The notes under the pieces: model-generated
What the model was told of the DNA's origin: nothing
Databases searched by the model: none
What the model saw: only the letters and a program-made list of their open reading frames with translations
Origin: Ligula intestinalis
Taxonomy: Eukaryota; Platyhelminthes; Cestoda; Diphyllobothriidea; Diphyllobothriidae
Assembly (NCBI GenBank): GCA_036362985.1
Contig: JAYGXS010000002.1
Span: 85,863,267-85,927,266 of the forward strand
Length of the DNA stretch: 64,000 bases
Reading direction: 5' to 3'
Made by a program: the position numbers and the translations under genes
Part shown: positions 22,030-32,040 of the stretch, in pieces
Layout: every line of letters starts with the position of its first letter
Position numbering within the stretch: position 1 is the first letter of the stretch

Positions 22030-23900
22030 CAGTCCTACCTGTTACTGGTTAATCATTAAAGCTGCCATTGGCCTATCAACTTTGAATCATAAAAAGGAAT
22101 TTAATTCAACTATATTGTTTTGTCTAGGATATTACTTTTCATTAAAAAATGAGTAAATCAAATACTTTGCACATAATACAGCATGAGTAAGAAGGCTGTC
22201 AGTAAAACTGAAGAAGTTGGAATTTGAAGAAATAAAGGATGACTTGGCTTGAAGGGGACAGGGAACACTGAAATAATTACTTCCGGTTAACCTTATGTCA
22301 TTAGACAACCATGCTACAATCTCAGGCTAGGTGCCGGAGATTGGCGCCGGGATAAATATCTTAAAGCTATCGCTCTTAACTTCTGGTAGCTCTGGTCAAA
22401 GGCGACAAAATCAGAGTCCTTAGTTTAAGGGGGGGGAAAGGCATTGAATAAAGCCAAAACTCCAGCCAGCTGAACAACGAGGTCCTCACTGAGGCCCTAA
22501 GTTGTTCGACTAGTGGATCAAATGAGTTATTCTTATCTGTCAAACCTCTCTATCAAGTACTTGTGTCCGATAATCATTGGCTGGCTCCTAGATTGACTGC
22601 TCAGGAAGTCCTGTTTGGGAATTCAGTTTACTGTGGAATAACGTTTTTTGTTCCGTACGTTGCAATAGACTTGGCGGATAAATAGACTTAAGTGAGATTA
22701 AACTCACGGCTCCCAATGGAGACCCCGTAATTGGAAAACATATTTGACTCAGTCCTGGTCGATAAGCTAAAACTGCAGGTGTCCGTAATCTTTGTCGGTA
22801 ACCTTTGCCGGTTATTTGGTGTGTTTATCTATATGACAACGTTTGAACGAAGCTATATCGATAGCTTCAAGACAAAACAGAACTGCATACCTTTAGGATG
22901 CATCAGTGAACACGATTTTTTGCGATCTTTATGCAAACAAGTTGCAGAAATTCAACGATAACTGCCGCTAACTGCTTTCGTAGCCTTGTCTGACAAGCTG
23001 CGCCAACTGAACCCTTCGTTTTGATAGTTAAAGCAGGACCGGGCTACGGCCGCGGAATCTTAATTTTTAATAAGGATTTAAAAACAAGCAAGCCTGTAAG
23101 AAATTTGAATCTGTGTATCTCACTGAAGAAAATCGTAGGCCTCGGTGTGTTTGTAAAGCCGATCTGCACCTGGTCGGCTTTAAAACAGGCCGAATTCTCC
23201 AGGCTCTGGCTGAAATTTATTGCTCTGTGCACGCCCGTCCGGGGCCGATACTCGAAACGAAAATATTTTCAGGGTATCCAGAACAGGCTGGACATGCATG
23301 AAGGTTTTTTTTGTAATTAACAAACTTCATGCGTAGTTAGGGTGAGCGGGACCCTGGTTTGCGTTTGAATTGCTAGAATGCGTCCAGTACGCACAATTAG
23401 GTCTGATTTTTTTCCAGATATTTATTTAATTTTTATCAACAGTGGCCAAATGTTTTGGCAGCGTGTGATGAAACAAGGTCTTAAATGGGGTGATTTTTCT
23501 GCATGAATTCAAATCTGTATTTTCTTATTCGTTACTCACTTTTTGCAGCGAGAGGGCGCAGTTGATGAGCGCTCGCGAAACTTACAGTTCCATTACATTC
23601 TGCTGCATACGCAACCTTCAAAATATTTAGTTCACCAGCAAATAGAAATCTGCAAAGTCTGGCATCTATTTTTAGTGAAAAGGGGTACTTTGTTCAACGG
23701 AGAATCAGATTTGAAATTAGCTATTTCGGGTCGGATGCTACAATATCCTGCTCCGGTTTGTCGTTGCAGACCATAACTGCGTCTGTTAAAGTTTGGTTAA
23801 AAGGTTGAGGCCATTGCCAATTACCCTTTTAATTAAGTGTGCCTGGTATTCATGTAGCAGATTCTAACTTCGTCGCTAAGGAAATTCAGCTTATTCCATT
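22030..23900. other. Nothing firm
   Basis: AT-rich. The stretch 22550-22710 weakly recalls the upstream block of SINE A (TGACTGCTCAGGAAGTCCTG) without a tRNA head. No coding signal. Confidence 0.3.
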
Positions 23901-23904
23901 AGTG

Positions 23905-24020
23905 TTGGTGGATTTCTTAGGCTGCAGTAGGCCGGACGGAAAACTTGGTTTCAATGCGATTAAACTTGCGCCTCCGGAGGGTTAACTTGCTGTCACGGGT
24001 TCTAACCCCACTGAGCCCTC
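23905..24020 (+). repeat. SINE A relic
   Basis: Shows GTGGATTTCTTAGGC, a GCGATTAAACTTGCG upstream block, CCTCCGGAGGG in the place of box A, and a recognisable box B GGGTTCTAACCCC followed by ACTGAG. The centre of the tRNA-like head is deleted. Confidence 0.4.
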
Positions 24021-24094
24021 ACTCTCTTCCTTACTAAGTCCAACGTAGAATTAAAAGCTGCTTAAATTACCAATTAATGAAGAAGACCTGGTAA

Positions 24095-24302
24095 TGGTCT
24101 GGTGGATTCGAAATTGATTGATTAGAAAATCCTGCTTGAGAATTCAACTTGCGCATTGAAATTGGCGAATAACATAGGACAGAGTAGACGGACGAGGAAG
24201 TGAACCCAGGCGAAATTAATCTCGTAGCTCCGGTAGCTAGATCATTGGCTGTATCCGAGCATTGTTCTTGCTGTCGTGTGTTCCAACTTCACCGAGCCCA
24301 CT
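24095..24302 (+). repeat. SINE A relic
   Basis: Begins with CTGGTGGATTCGAAATTGA and AAATCCTGCTTGAGAATTCA, as in the copies at 31823 and 60842. It continues to CTCGTAGCTCCGGTAGCTAGA (box A-like) and GTGTTCCAACTTCACCGAG (decayed box B and acceptor end). Confidence 0.45.
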
Positions 24303-24700
24303 GAGTGTATCACGAATGGGTCAGGTAAAATAGGCGATTCTACCAACGACAATTTTTTATTCACCGTTGATAAATCGTTTACTTTAAATAAGACCGTCGG
24401 TGGCTCTGTGCATTTTCCCCGCCAAAGATCCATACTTTCGGCTGAGGAGAGATTTAAATGACATCCCTGAAAGTCATCATTAATTATTGAGAAAAAAGCT
24501 GTGGTTTGAGACAAGTAATCACATCTCAGGTGTATGCGTAGGTATAGATGAAGAAGGTGTTTCGATCGCAGGAATCATAATGTTACTTGTCCGAACTATT
24601 GGGCTCATTCTGAAGTCCATCGTCAGAGGTAAGAAGTTATACGGGGCAAGGACTAATCAACAGTTAAAAGGGGACGGAGGTGGCAATTAACCACCAGTGT
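24303..24700. other. Nothing recognised
   Basis: No supported feature; frames under 91 codons without family resemblance. Confidence 0.35.
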
Positions 24701-24704
24701 CTTC

Positions 24705-25160
24705 AGTCCAGAGATCCTCGCGCAGGGCGATGATAGCCAGCGCCAGATCAATAAATCGATGGACTGAGTGCTCATCCGAGGCCCGGGTTTCAATCAATTA
24801 TCAGCCTGTCTTGTTGCTGGTGTGCGCGATTATCTGCGCAGCTGCGAGGTTAAACTCGTGACCGGTCTCATAGGTGTGTGCAGCCACTTACGATAATGTG
24901 GATGTTCGTGTATGCGCGAACCACGCATGCGTTTCTTCTAACCTATGTAATTTCGGGGGCAGTTTAGACATGGCATGTGATATAAAACACCCGGCTGCTC
25001 ACTAGGATTAAATCGGTCTTTGATTCCTAGACCCGGCTGCGCTTGGTAGCCTTAGGAGGGTGTGCATTTCTGAAGCCTAGTCCCGCAGTAATGCGCTCGG
25101 TCGCGTCCGACACACCCTTGATGTATGGAAGCGCGTGCCACATCGTTCAGGTGGTTCCGC
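24705..25160 (-). pseudogene. PLE family D GIY-YIG remnant
   Basis: On the minus strand one reads ALPYIKGVSDATERITAG, AHPPKATKRSRV, FYITCHV (GIY strand region), RRNACV (following a lost YIGET) and, in another frame, HEFNLAAAQIIAHTSNKTG, then ALSPSIY. The order matches PLE tails: the YIKGVSEAT block, the GIY and YIG strands, HEFN...AQI and NKTAR. Numerous stops. It differs from families A and B in its HEFNLAAAQI block, so it is treated as a separate family. Confidence 0.6.
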
Positions 25161-25465
25161 CCGGGCCCTCTGTGGGCGAGCACATAGACATCGGCTTATG
25201 AAGGCCTACTAATAGCCATTCCGCATAAACTGGTCACTATGAATTTTGATAGAAGTCTAGAGTTTCATATGCATATGTGAATTGCAGGCTGTCAAGCTCG
25301 CGCGTGGAAATAAGAGTATAATTGCCGGTGCAATCGGAAGTCATGGTGGTATACCTGAGGCCCTCTGAAACAAGCGCTGACTTCTGCGCGTAAGTCCAGC
25401 CTGAAGGCAAACAGATTCATTCAAAGTTGCAAAAATTCCCATCGCAGAATGCAGACGAATAATTG
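25161..25465. other. Nothing recognised
   Basis: Possibly further eroded PLE sequence; no block readable. Confidence 0.3.
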
Positions 25466-25469
25466 GCGA

Positions 25470-25515
25470 GCTAGGGTAGGCTTTTCATAAATTATCATCA
25501 GGCAATTACGTCTAT
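25470..25515 (-). ncRNA. Decayed hammerhead-like motif, PLE B type
   Basis: On the minus strand CTGATGA (25501-25495) is followed by a short AT-only segment and GAAAA (25486-25482). The flanks match the motif at 26183-26222 and that at 42045-42092. Stem II is almost absent. Confidence 0.35.
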
Positions 25516-25740
25516 ATGGAACCGGGGTCCAAGGTAAACAAGCGGTCAATAATATTCGTCTTTTCTTGCATCCCAGTTGTGGGAATCGGAGAAAAGGGGT
25601 GGAATAAATAGGGATGGACACTTTAGCAAGGTTTAGGAGAGACAGTCAAGGAAGGGGGGTGGAAAGGGATGGGAGATAGACATAAAGAGCGCGCATGAGT
25701 ATATGCAGCTAAGTGGTTATAGGCCATTCATTTAACATTA

Positions 25741-26000
25741 GAGATAGCAAAACCAGCAAGATTTATTGGATCCATGGCATTTCGAGAGAGCTCTGCAGTT
25801 GATGCCTCTCATTGCGTAATTTGAATCACGTAAGAGAGAATACTAATTGAATTCACACAAAAAAGTGATGCAAACAGCAAGGTCATAAGGAATAGCCAAG
25901 AGGCTAAGCAATAACATAAGAAGTTAAAACGCTATGGTCAGCAAAAAAAGAGGAATAGACGTCTGAGGTAAAAACTTGGGAGGGGAAATGTGTAAACATG
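25741..26000 (+). repeat. PLE B segment, inverted partner of 27000-27320
   Basis: This stretch is closely similar to the reverse complement of about 27020-27270 (shared CCATGGCATTTCGAGAGAGC and AGTTAAAACGCTATGGTCAG). Together with its partner it brackets the GIY-YIG frame at 26414-26929. In frame it still reads EVKTLWSAKKEE and SEVKTWEGKCVN, as does the partner (EVKTLWSAKNDE, SEVKSWETKCVN), so both derive from coding sequence. Confidence 0.65.
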
Positions 26001-26182
26001 GAATTAATGTTACCACGACAGAGTTAGGTTCACTACATCCTCCAGCTGCTTACATAGGTGTGGTTTGAACCGCCGTATGTAGGCTGTCTCTAGGTAGCGT
26101 AAGGTACGAGTTATTCGTAACCGAACAAGTACTCGGAAAAAAGTTTTGGGGTTAACAAAATGCAGAAGAGTATTTGGCGAGC

Positions 26183-26222
26183 ATACGTAGCTTTCGATTA
26201 ATTCTCATCGGGCCGTTACAAT
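26183..26222 (-). ncRNA. Decayed hammerhead-like motif downstream of PLE B frame
   Basis: Minus-strand CCGATGA (26210-26204), AATTAATC, GAAA (26195-26192), GCT. It closely parallels CTGATGATGAATTAATC then GAAAACG at 42055. It lies about 190 bp beyond the stop of the PLE B frame, the expected place for the element terminus. Confidence 0.4.
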
Positions 26223-26413
26223 TATATAGGGAGGGGTGCAAATTAACATGCTGGTTATCAAGTTATCACAAAACGCAAATTATTCATGGGGATGAGGAAG
26301 GGGGGTGTGGGGTTGGTAGTAATCAGCTAATGGGGGTTTGTTGAGTCCGGATAGGGGATGGGGGAAGGGGTGGGGTTGGGTGAAGCGGCAGCAAGCGGGA
26401 AAGATGCAGGTAG

Positions 26414-26929
26414 TTAGGTAACCGCTGGCCAAGCCAGGCTCGGGGCCTGCAGGAGGTTCTTCTGCGCGCACAGAACCGGCTTCCTCAAACGGATCGCGGT
26501 TGCTTCTGCTGTTGCCAGCAAACGCTGACCCAGGGGCTTTGGGTAGTTTGGCGAGACCTTGTAAATTACCTTAAAGGCTTCGTTGGGGTCCACACGATGT
26601 CCGGAGTCAACCATGTGCGCAAGGATTGAGCTTTTGACGCTTCTGACTTCGCCTTTGGCCAGCCATGCCGGGAGGTGCTCCCGTATTCTTTTTGATAGGC
26701 GCCGACTCGTGCAACCGATATAGCTTGATCCACAGGAACAAGTGAATGAGTATATGCACATGGAGGTGGTCTGAGTTGGCAGCCTATCTTTACCTTCGCC
26801 GTGCAGGACCGGGTTCGTTGAGAATAACACCCGAACGTTTGCTGCTGGGAAAGTTCGTGCTACGGCCTGGCCCGTTTCTAGCAGATATTCAGTAATCGAT
26901 GACTGGGGAATTCTGTTTTCTTGTTTCAT
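26414..26929 (-). CDS. PLE family B GIY-YIG endonuclease frame (open, 171 aa)
   Basis: The only uninterrupted PLE-type coding frame in the window. Residues about 35-60 read AANVRVLFSTNPVL. The GIY-YIG core follows at about residues 62-95: CIYSFTCSCGSSYIGCTSRR (IYS for GIY, YIG intact), then LSKRIREHLPAWL with the conserved Arg and His of the R-x-x-EH helix. Further on are SSILAHMVDSGH and NEAFKVIY (a Glu-containing strand that could supply the metal ligand) and an APSLAWP tail. The likely role is target-site nicking for a Penelope-like retroelement. No reverse transcriptase is attached. A TAG lies one codon upstream of the ATG, so this is a 5'-truncated piece and not a complete gene. C-rich noncoding sequence and a hammerhead-like motif follow. 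Confidence 0.75.
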   Translation of the reverse strand: MKQENRIPQSSITEYLLETGQAVARTFPAANVRVLFSTNPVLHGEGKDRLPTQTTSMCIYSFTCSCGSSYIGCTSRRLSKRIREHLPAWLAKGEVRSVKSSILAHMVDSGHRVDPNEAFKVIYKVSPNYPKPLGQRLLATAEATAIRLRKPVLCAQKNLLQAPSLAWPAVT

Positions 26930-26939
26930 TAACTAGCTA

Positions 26940-27320
26940 GGTAAATGCTCCTGAGCTCTGGCGGCCAATTTCCGTTGCGTTCGCAAGTGCATGTTAATTC
27001 ATAAACACAGTTTACACATTTCGTCTCCCAAGATTTTACCTCAGAAGTTTTTTCGTCATTTTTTGCTGACCATAGCGTTTTAACTTCGCATGTTATTGAT
27101 AAGCCTCTTGGTAATTTCTTATGACGTTCTCGTTTTTTATCACTTTTTCTGTGTGTATTAAACTAGTATTTTCTCTTACGTGATTCACGTTACACAATGA
27201 GAGACAGCAACTGAAGAGCTCTCTCGAAATGCCATGGATTAAATAAGTCTTGCTGCTTTTTGCTATTTTTAAATTTGCATCTTGGAAACGTTGTTTTAAA
27301 CATTCACTTAACAATAATCA
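26940..27320 (-). pseudogene. PLE B upstream coding remnant
   Basis: Minus-strand continuation upstream of the GIY-YIG frame, broken by stops. Readable parts are NPWHFERALQLLS, EVKTLWSAKNDEKTSEVKSW and ETKCVNCVYELTCTCERNGN. The last resembles a second, diverged Cys-rich IYSFTCSCG-like strand. Its inverted partner is at 25741-26000. Confidence 0.5.
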
Positions 27321-27739
27321 AATAAACCCACTGGTTTTGGAAGTTTGAGCAGACTGTTCACTTCAGTATTTTGATGCTTGAGAAGCTTTGCAACTTTGAG
27401 CGTGAAAGGTTGTAAAATTACAGGTAACACCATGATTCTGACAAAACAGAGTTTGGTGTCGTAAATCACTACAGACGTATACTATTGATTTTAATCGTGT
27501 AACTGCAGACATCAGTACGAAAAAGGGGGTTACTTTGAAGGTGGGACTGTTGCTTGGGTCAAACCCTACTGTGTAACGTCAATCTCTTTAAACTACGATG
27601 CTGAACAAGAGCAAAATCTGCCTGTCTCATGGCTGTGCAGTTTTTTTTAAAACACCTTGGTGACTGAGGCCATTCGAGCATATTTCAGTTGCACAAAAAA
27701 TATCACTTACAATGAGTTGGCAAAGAGTTAGACTTTTAT
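27321..27739. other. Nothing recognised
   Basis: AT-rich with no supported feature. Confidence 0.35.
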
Positions 27740-28115
27740 AAAAAAAATAGAGGAAGACGCGATCTCTGGAACGAAAGCTTTATTCCGAGCTTTCATCTCC
27801 ACACGAGAAGCCATCTTCAGAGAAAATGAGAATAGCAAGCGTCAGCTACGCATAAATGGGGTTGGTAGGGGGGAGGGGAGGTGGTGATTATTGATTGGTC
27901 CCTGTCCATGCCACGTTCATTCTCACCCTATCTTATCGTGTCTTCCACGCGCGTCCCTGGAGAATGGGTTGTGACCTTGATGTAGTAGCCTGCATGCTTG
28001 TGGAGTAACTGGACCCTGGTTTTGGTCACGGGCACGGATGGCAAAATAACAGGGTGGTATGTCCAAATGCCTGTTTATAAAGTAAGGATCTGACACTCAG
28101 ACCCCCAGCAGCTCG
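27740..28115 (-). mobile_element. PLE 3' terminus (family E) with C-rich spacer
   Basis: On the minus strand a C-rich run near 27855-27885 precedes a hammerhead-like motif and a tail reading AGAGATCGCGTCTTCCTC. The layout (C-rich spacer, hammerhead, AATAAAG, CAGAGATCG tail) parallels the PLE C end at 325-405. No coding part was recognised upstream. Confidence 0.5.
27775..27832 (-). ncRNA. Hammerhead-like motif with AGCU stem III
   Basis: Minus-strand core CTGAAGA (27820-27814) and GAAA (27794-27791), then GCTC. Stem II uses TTCTC with GGAGA-type pairing around GTGT. Stem I pairs GGAATA with the TTTTCT preceding the core (four contiguous pairs, then one mismatch). Stem III AGCT is self-complementary with no loop. 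Confidence 0.5.
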
Positions 28116-28224
28116 CGTCCCGTCTTAGACATTTACCTCAACAAGGTAGGCATTCACTTCCTCTAACAGGGTCCAAGTGATCCGTCATCGCGATTGTCTA
28201 CTACTTCGATGTCCAAAGGGAAAC

Positions 28225-28935
28225 ACGTATAACTTTGTTAAGACGATTTTATTGGATCTTTTCCGGCTAGTTTTTAACAGCTGCTCCAGTGCCCTCCTTC
28301 TCTGGCGTTCCGATGCCCGTGGCAGGCCGATCAACTGACAGTCCCCCCCCCCGCCAAACACGCCGGCCTTCACAGGCTTCAGCTGAGCTGCATCATGGTT
28401 GCGTTTTCAATTCTGGCTAGCCGCGTTTGCCAGCCTATTTGGCGCCCAAGTGACCTTGCCATCAGACCCCCTGTAGTGACCTTTTTCAGCCACTTGGAAC
28501 CCAAGATCAAGCGTTGACGCATGGCGCCTTTAGCCTGCCTGCGAGCCCACTGCATCCTGGATCTATGTGCTAACAGTCTTTGACCAATGCGCACATATGC
28601 CTCATCGTGACCACGAACCCACTTCTAGCCAGCCCTAGCCCATCTCAAGGTCGCGCGCCCACGCTAGTCTCGACATCAGCCACGTGGTTGACTACTGTAA
28701 CAAAGCATGTGCCGGCTATCCGGCGATTCCTGGTGCTCTCGTCACTCCGGAATTGAGATCCTGGCAGCCGGACTGCGGTCATCCGAGAGTCAAAACTAGT
28801 TTCATCTTTGCTCCTATCCTTCTGCAGTTCACAATATTCCTAAAAATCTGGCTTTCCCACCATCTCCTCTCTCATCTCCTATGGAACCGGGTCTGGAAGG
28901 TCGTAGGTACCAAGGTTCACCTTCATAGCCTTAAC
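28225..28935 (-). repeat. GC-rich interspersed repeat G, copy 1 (empty site)
   Basis: The minus strand of 28480-28935 is collinear with 58600-59225 plus, apart from a 0.2 kb insertion in the latter. Shared blocks include GACTCTCGGATGACCGCAGT and CTTGAGATGGGC. On the minus strand an AATAAAA lies near 28252-28246, which may be a polyadenylation signal, so an LTR or SINE-like origin is possible. A shorter relative is at about 45045-45160. No domain recognised. Confidence 0.6.
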
Positions 28936-29285
28936 TCATGTACCCCAAACTACTTCGACCATCGTGTTCGACGGTATTCACTACGGGCTTCAACGAGTTG
29001 AAGCGTCGGTGACTGCAGCCAAAAGAAAACAAATACGGAAGACATATTGGCCGGGTCTATCTGACGACTCACACACCTAATTCCGGTTGTCAAGACAGTG
29101 TCAAGTAGGCCGGAAGTGGCTGGTGCAGCCGGGGTGGCTGGTGCGACAAACACTCAACACGCGTACCAAACAGCACGTTTCGTTAGGTTCGCTCTCGACA
29201 CGGAGCGCCATAAAGGCCACATTAAGAAGGAGCCATTGTATCTGACTCTCAGACCACAGACAGCCTTTACACACAACAAGACACA
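28936..29285. other. Nothing recognised
   Basis: Moderately GC-rich with frames on both strands but no family resemblance. Confidence 0.35.
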
Positions 29286-29289
29286 CGGG

Positions 29290-29660
29290 ACCAACTGTGG
29301 TGTCCGAGTTAACCCGCCAGCTGACAAGCCTCCAAGCCACGGCTTTTAGCGTACCGCGATAGATTCAAGCGCATCGGATTATTTATAGTGAGTAATTTTC
29401 ATTATAGTGAGGAAAGAAGTGCGCCGAACGTCATCCTCAATCCCCCCCCCAGCACAGCAACAGGCAACAGCCTAGCTGTCGGCCGCCTGAGTTGGAATGA
29501 GTGCGACGCTGAAAAGGAAAACGGAATGGTTGAATTGACCAGACATCATTGCTTACGCGCTCTCAGACAGGCGCATTTACCACGCTCAAGCAAACAGTCG
29601 ATTTACGGCAGATTGCCTTGTGTATAAATACACTGCTCCTTCCCTCAGCCGGAATATTCT
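29290..29660 (+). promoter_or_regulatory. Possible promoter or solo LTR-like stretch
   Basis: Contains a poly-C run (about 29442-29450) and a clean TATA-like TGTATAAATACACTG at about 29620 followed by TCCTTCCC and, about 35 bp on, TCAGTGTTG, which could be an initiator. LTRs of flatworm Gypsy-like elements often look like this. No matching second LTR, primer-binding site or target duplication was found. Confidence 0.25.
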
Positions 29661-31079
29661 CAGTGTTGTGGTTACAGTATATCGCTCCTCCTTGACCGCT
29701 ACGAGGTCAAAGACATCTACAGCAATGCGTGCGACATGAAAATAGAAGCTATCAACAGCTTGTTTGTAGGCGTTGCCTCAACAACTTCATCTGTGGGAAC
29801 AAGCCTTAGTCCTAGTACGGCAGTTTCCTTAACTAATGGAACAGCCTAGCATACGTACGCTCGTCAAAGTGGTCTTCGGAAAGGAAGAATAGTCCAAAAT
29901 TGAATGTTATGTGCATTCCTTTCTGTAGTTGAAATAGACCGACGTATACCGTCATTCATTCAGCCTAACGATACAGAATTTCAGACCTTTCGACATACTT
30001 TAATGCAGATATTTTAAATTTATGCAAAGTTCTTTTAACTTATACTTCACCAAGTGTTAGTAGGGGTGGCAGCGTAACATCTCATCCACTTTAAGGTGTA
30101 TTACACGCAACGCGAACAGATGACAGTGCTAGCCTGAAAGGCTCTTCTTCAATTATTCAGGAGCTTTTTGACATCAGGAGGTTTCAGCTGGCAAAATTCC
30201 CCTAAATACAAAATGTGAAGGGTTCAGGCGTCGCTTTTTAAGATCTCTGACAGAGAATACCAAGTGCGAAAAGTTAACTAACGAGCAGCGAATGTGTCTA
30301 TATTTGCCTTTTACGGCAGTAAAACATTAGCCTTGACTTTGGGCATTTCCATACCCTAATCAGAACTCTAACCAGAACGTTGGATTTAAGAAAGTATGGT
30401 GGCGATTAAGTGCACCCTGTAGTTGTTTAAAATTAATGAATGCGCGTTGGACTAGAACGCAGAGGACTACAATAGGCAAAATGTCTCTTCCATGGAAACC
30501 GCGCTAAACCTAACCGGAAAGCAGTATTCCAACGCGAACAAGGCTCCTATGAGGAGCACGAGTTACTCTGTTACGAACCCGAGTGTTTCTATCATCGTTG
30601 GTGTATCGTTTAATTGACTAACTTTACTCACTGAGAAATTAAAATTGCACCTGAAGACAACAACATTATAGCTCCACAAACGCCAAAAACAATAAAGTTG
30701 TGGATCAATCAGATGGTGGTGATTTAGAGGTAAGGTCAAGACCGGGTTGTGCTAGTGACACCAGTATTAGAAAGGGAAATCTGTAGAGATTTTCATGTGT
30801 CAAGCCCATAAATGGACATTTGACCATCCTGCAACGTGCAAAGTACTGCGCCATTACTTACACGAAGCAGAGGAGAAGACGGCCACGCAGAACTCAAGAA
30901 AGCCGCACGGCCCAAACTTAAAACGAACTCACTCGAGGACGAAAATGGACCAACTGACCAAAAAACGCCGACGACTGCTTAATCACCCCCTTTCCTCCCC
31001 GCCATCGGTAGAGTGACTCATAACGAACGTGCCTAGACTTTCAGTCAAACGTCCTCCTGAGGCAACAACAAAGATCGAA
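29661..31079. other. Nothing recognised
   Basis: AT-rich. A Lys/Arg-rich 73-codon frame at 30795-31016 has no recognisable family. Confidence 0.35.
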
Positions 31080-31195
31080 CAGCCCGCGGTCGGCAAAAAG
31101 GCCATGCCCAACCACATCTGGCGGGATATGACCGGCTGCTTGCTGCTAATAAGTTAGAAATTCCAATCCTAGACTCCCTTGCCTTCATTTGTAAT
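31080..31195 (+). repeat. SINE B relic
   Basis: Keeps the body order of SINE B: GGCGGGATATGACCGGCTG, CTAATAAGTTAGAAATTCC and AGACTCCCTTGCC. The tRNA head is eroded. Confidence 0.45.
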
Positions 31196-31344
31196 TTATT
31201 TCAGCCTATAGTATGCTAACCATTTAGCGGCTGCTGGCGAGTCCTGAGAGCGAGTCCGGAGGCACAATGAGACGAGTGATTTCCCTTACCGATCCGTGAG
31301 CGCTCATCTGCCATTGTACATATTCTCGATTGAAACCAGTACGG

Positions 31345-31505
31345 CAACGAGCCCGTGGCTCAATGGGTTAAAGCGTTGGACTTCTAGACAACAGGTCGCG
31401 GATTTGAGCCTCGGGTGCAGAAACACCTGACGTTTGTTATGGCTGGCTGGTGATGACTAATAAGCTAGAAACGGCCAATCCAGTTTCTCTCTCGGTTAGG
31501 ATAGC
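31345..31505 (+). repeat. SINE B, tRNA-Arg-like head
   Basis: The head reads GTGGCTCAATGGGTTAAAGC (box A), TTGGACTTCTAGACAAC (anticodon region with TCT) and GCGGATTTGAGCC (box B). It closely follows tRNA-Arg(UCU) layout. The body then has GGCTGGTGATGACTAATAAG and CTAGAAACGGCC. Same head and body order at 50564-50745 and 59505-59655. It is a SINE and not a tRNA gene, because the acceptor stem does not close. Confidence 0.65.
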
Positions 31506-31665
31506 TTATTTGTAGGATCAACTAACACCAAAAACCTGATATACGAAAATGCTAAACATTTGGAACAATCTGCTTTTGCATTTAGCGACAACAAATAAGA
31601 ATAAATACTTTGGCTACTGTAAATGATATTTTTTAATCAATGGATAATGACCTGCATGAGATTAT

Positions 31666-31815
31666 CCACATAGTTAGGAGGCTCACCATCCGCCGTGAAT
31701 TTAATCACACTTGGGTAGATTTGCTTGTCAAACGTACTGCTCCTATAAAATCCATCAGTATGGGTACGGTAGGCTAACTGCAAGGCAGGACCGAAAGCCA
31801 ACAAAGCCTAGTAGT
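31666..31815 (-). repeat. SINE A, truncated at the tRNA head
   Basis: The minus strand reads GCAGTACGTTTGACAAGCAA, then CCCAAGTGTGATTAAATTC and GGCGGATGGTGAGCC, matching the plus-strand copy that starts a few bases away, and stops where box A should begin. The two copies form a head-to-head inverted pair. Confidence 0.6.
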
Positions 31816-31822
31816 CCATTCA

Positions 31823-32040
31823 GTGGATCGTAGATGATTGCTTAGGAAATCCTGCCTGGCGCTCAGCCTCCTGTTTCCGTACTGGTGGATTCCGAAGGAG
31901 CAGTACCTTTGGCAAGCACATCGACCCAAGTGTAATTCAATTTACGGCGCATGGTGAGACTCGTAGCTCAGTGGTAGAGCGTTGGTTGCGCAAAAGTCTT
32001 CCTTGTGGTCTGGGTTCGAGTCCCACCGAGGCCGTGAGTT
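31823..32040 (+). repeat. SINE A, best preserved copy
   Basis: Upstream block GTGGATCGTAGATGATTGC, AAATCCTGCCTGGCG, CGACCCAAGTGTAATTC; then box A TAGCTCAGTGGTAGAGC (31964-31980), GGTTGCGCAAAAGTC, box B GGGTTCGAGTCCCACC and CGAGGC, followed by GTGAGTTTTTTCAC. An upstream module of about 130 bp in front of a polymerase III type head is unusual for a SINE, where the tRNA part is normally at the 5' end. Confidence 0.7.

Noticed and set aside
31955..32040. Functional tRNA gene
   Set aside because: Boxes A and B are good, but the acceptor stem and anticodon arm do not close properly and the same sequence with the same upstream module recurs elsewhere, as expected for a SINE.
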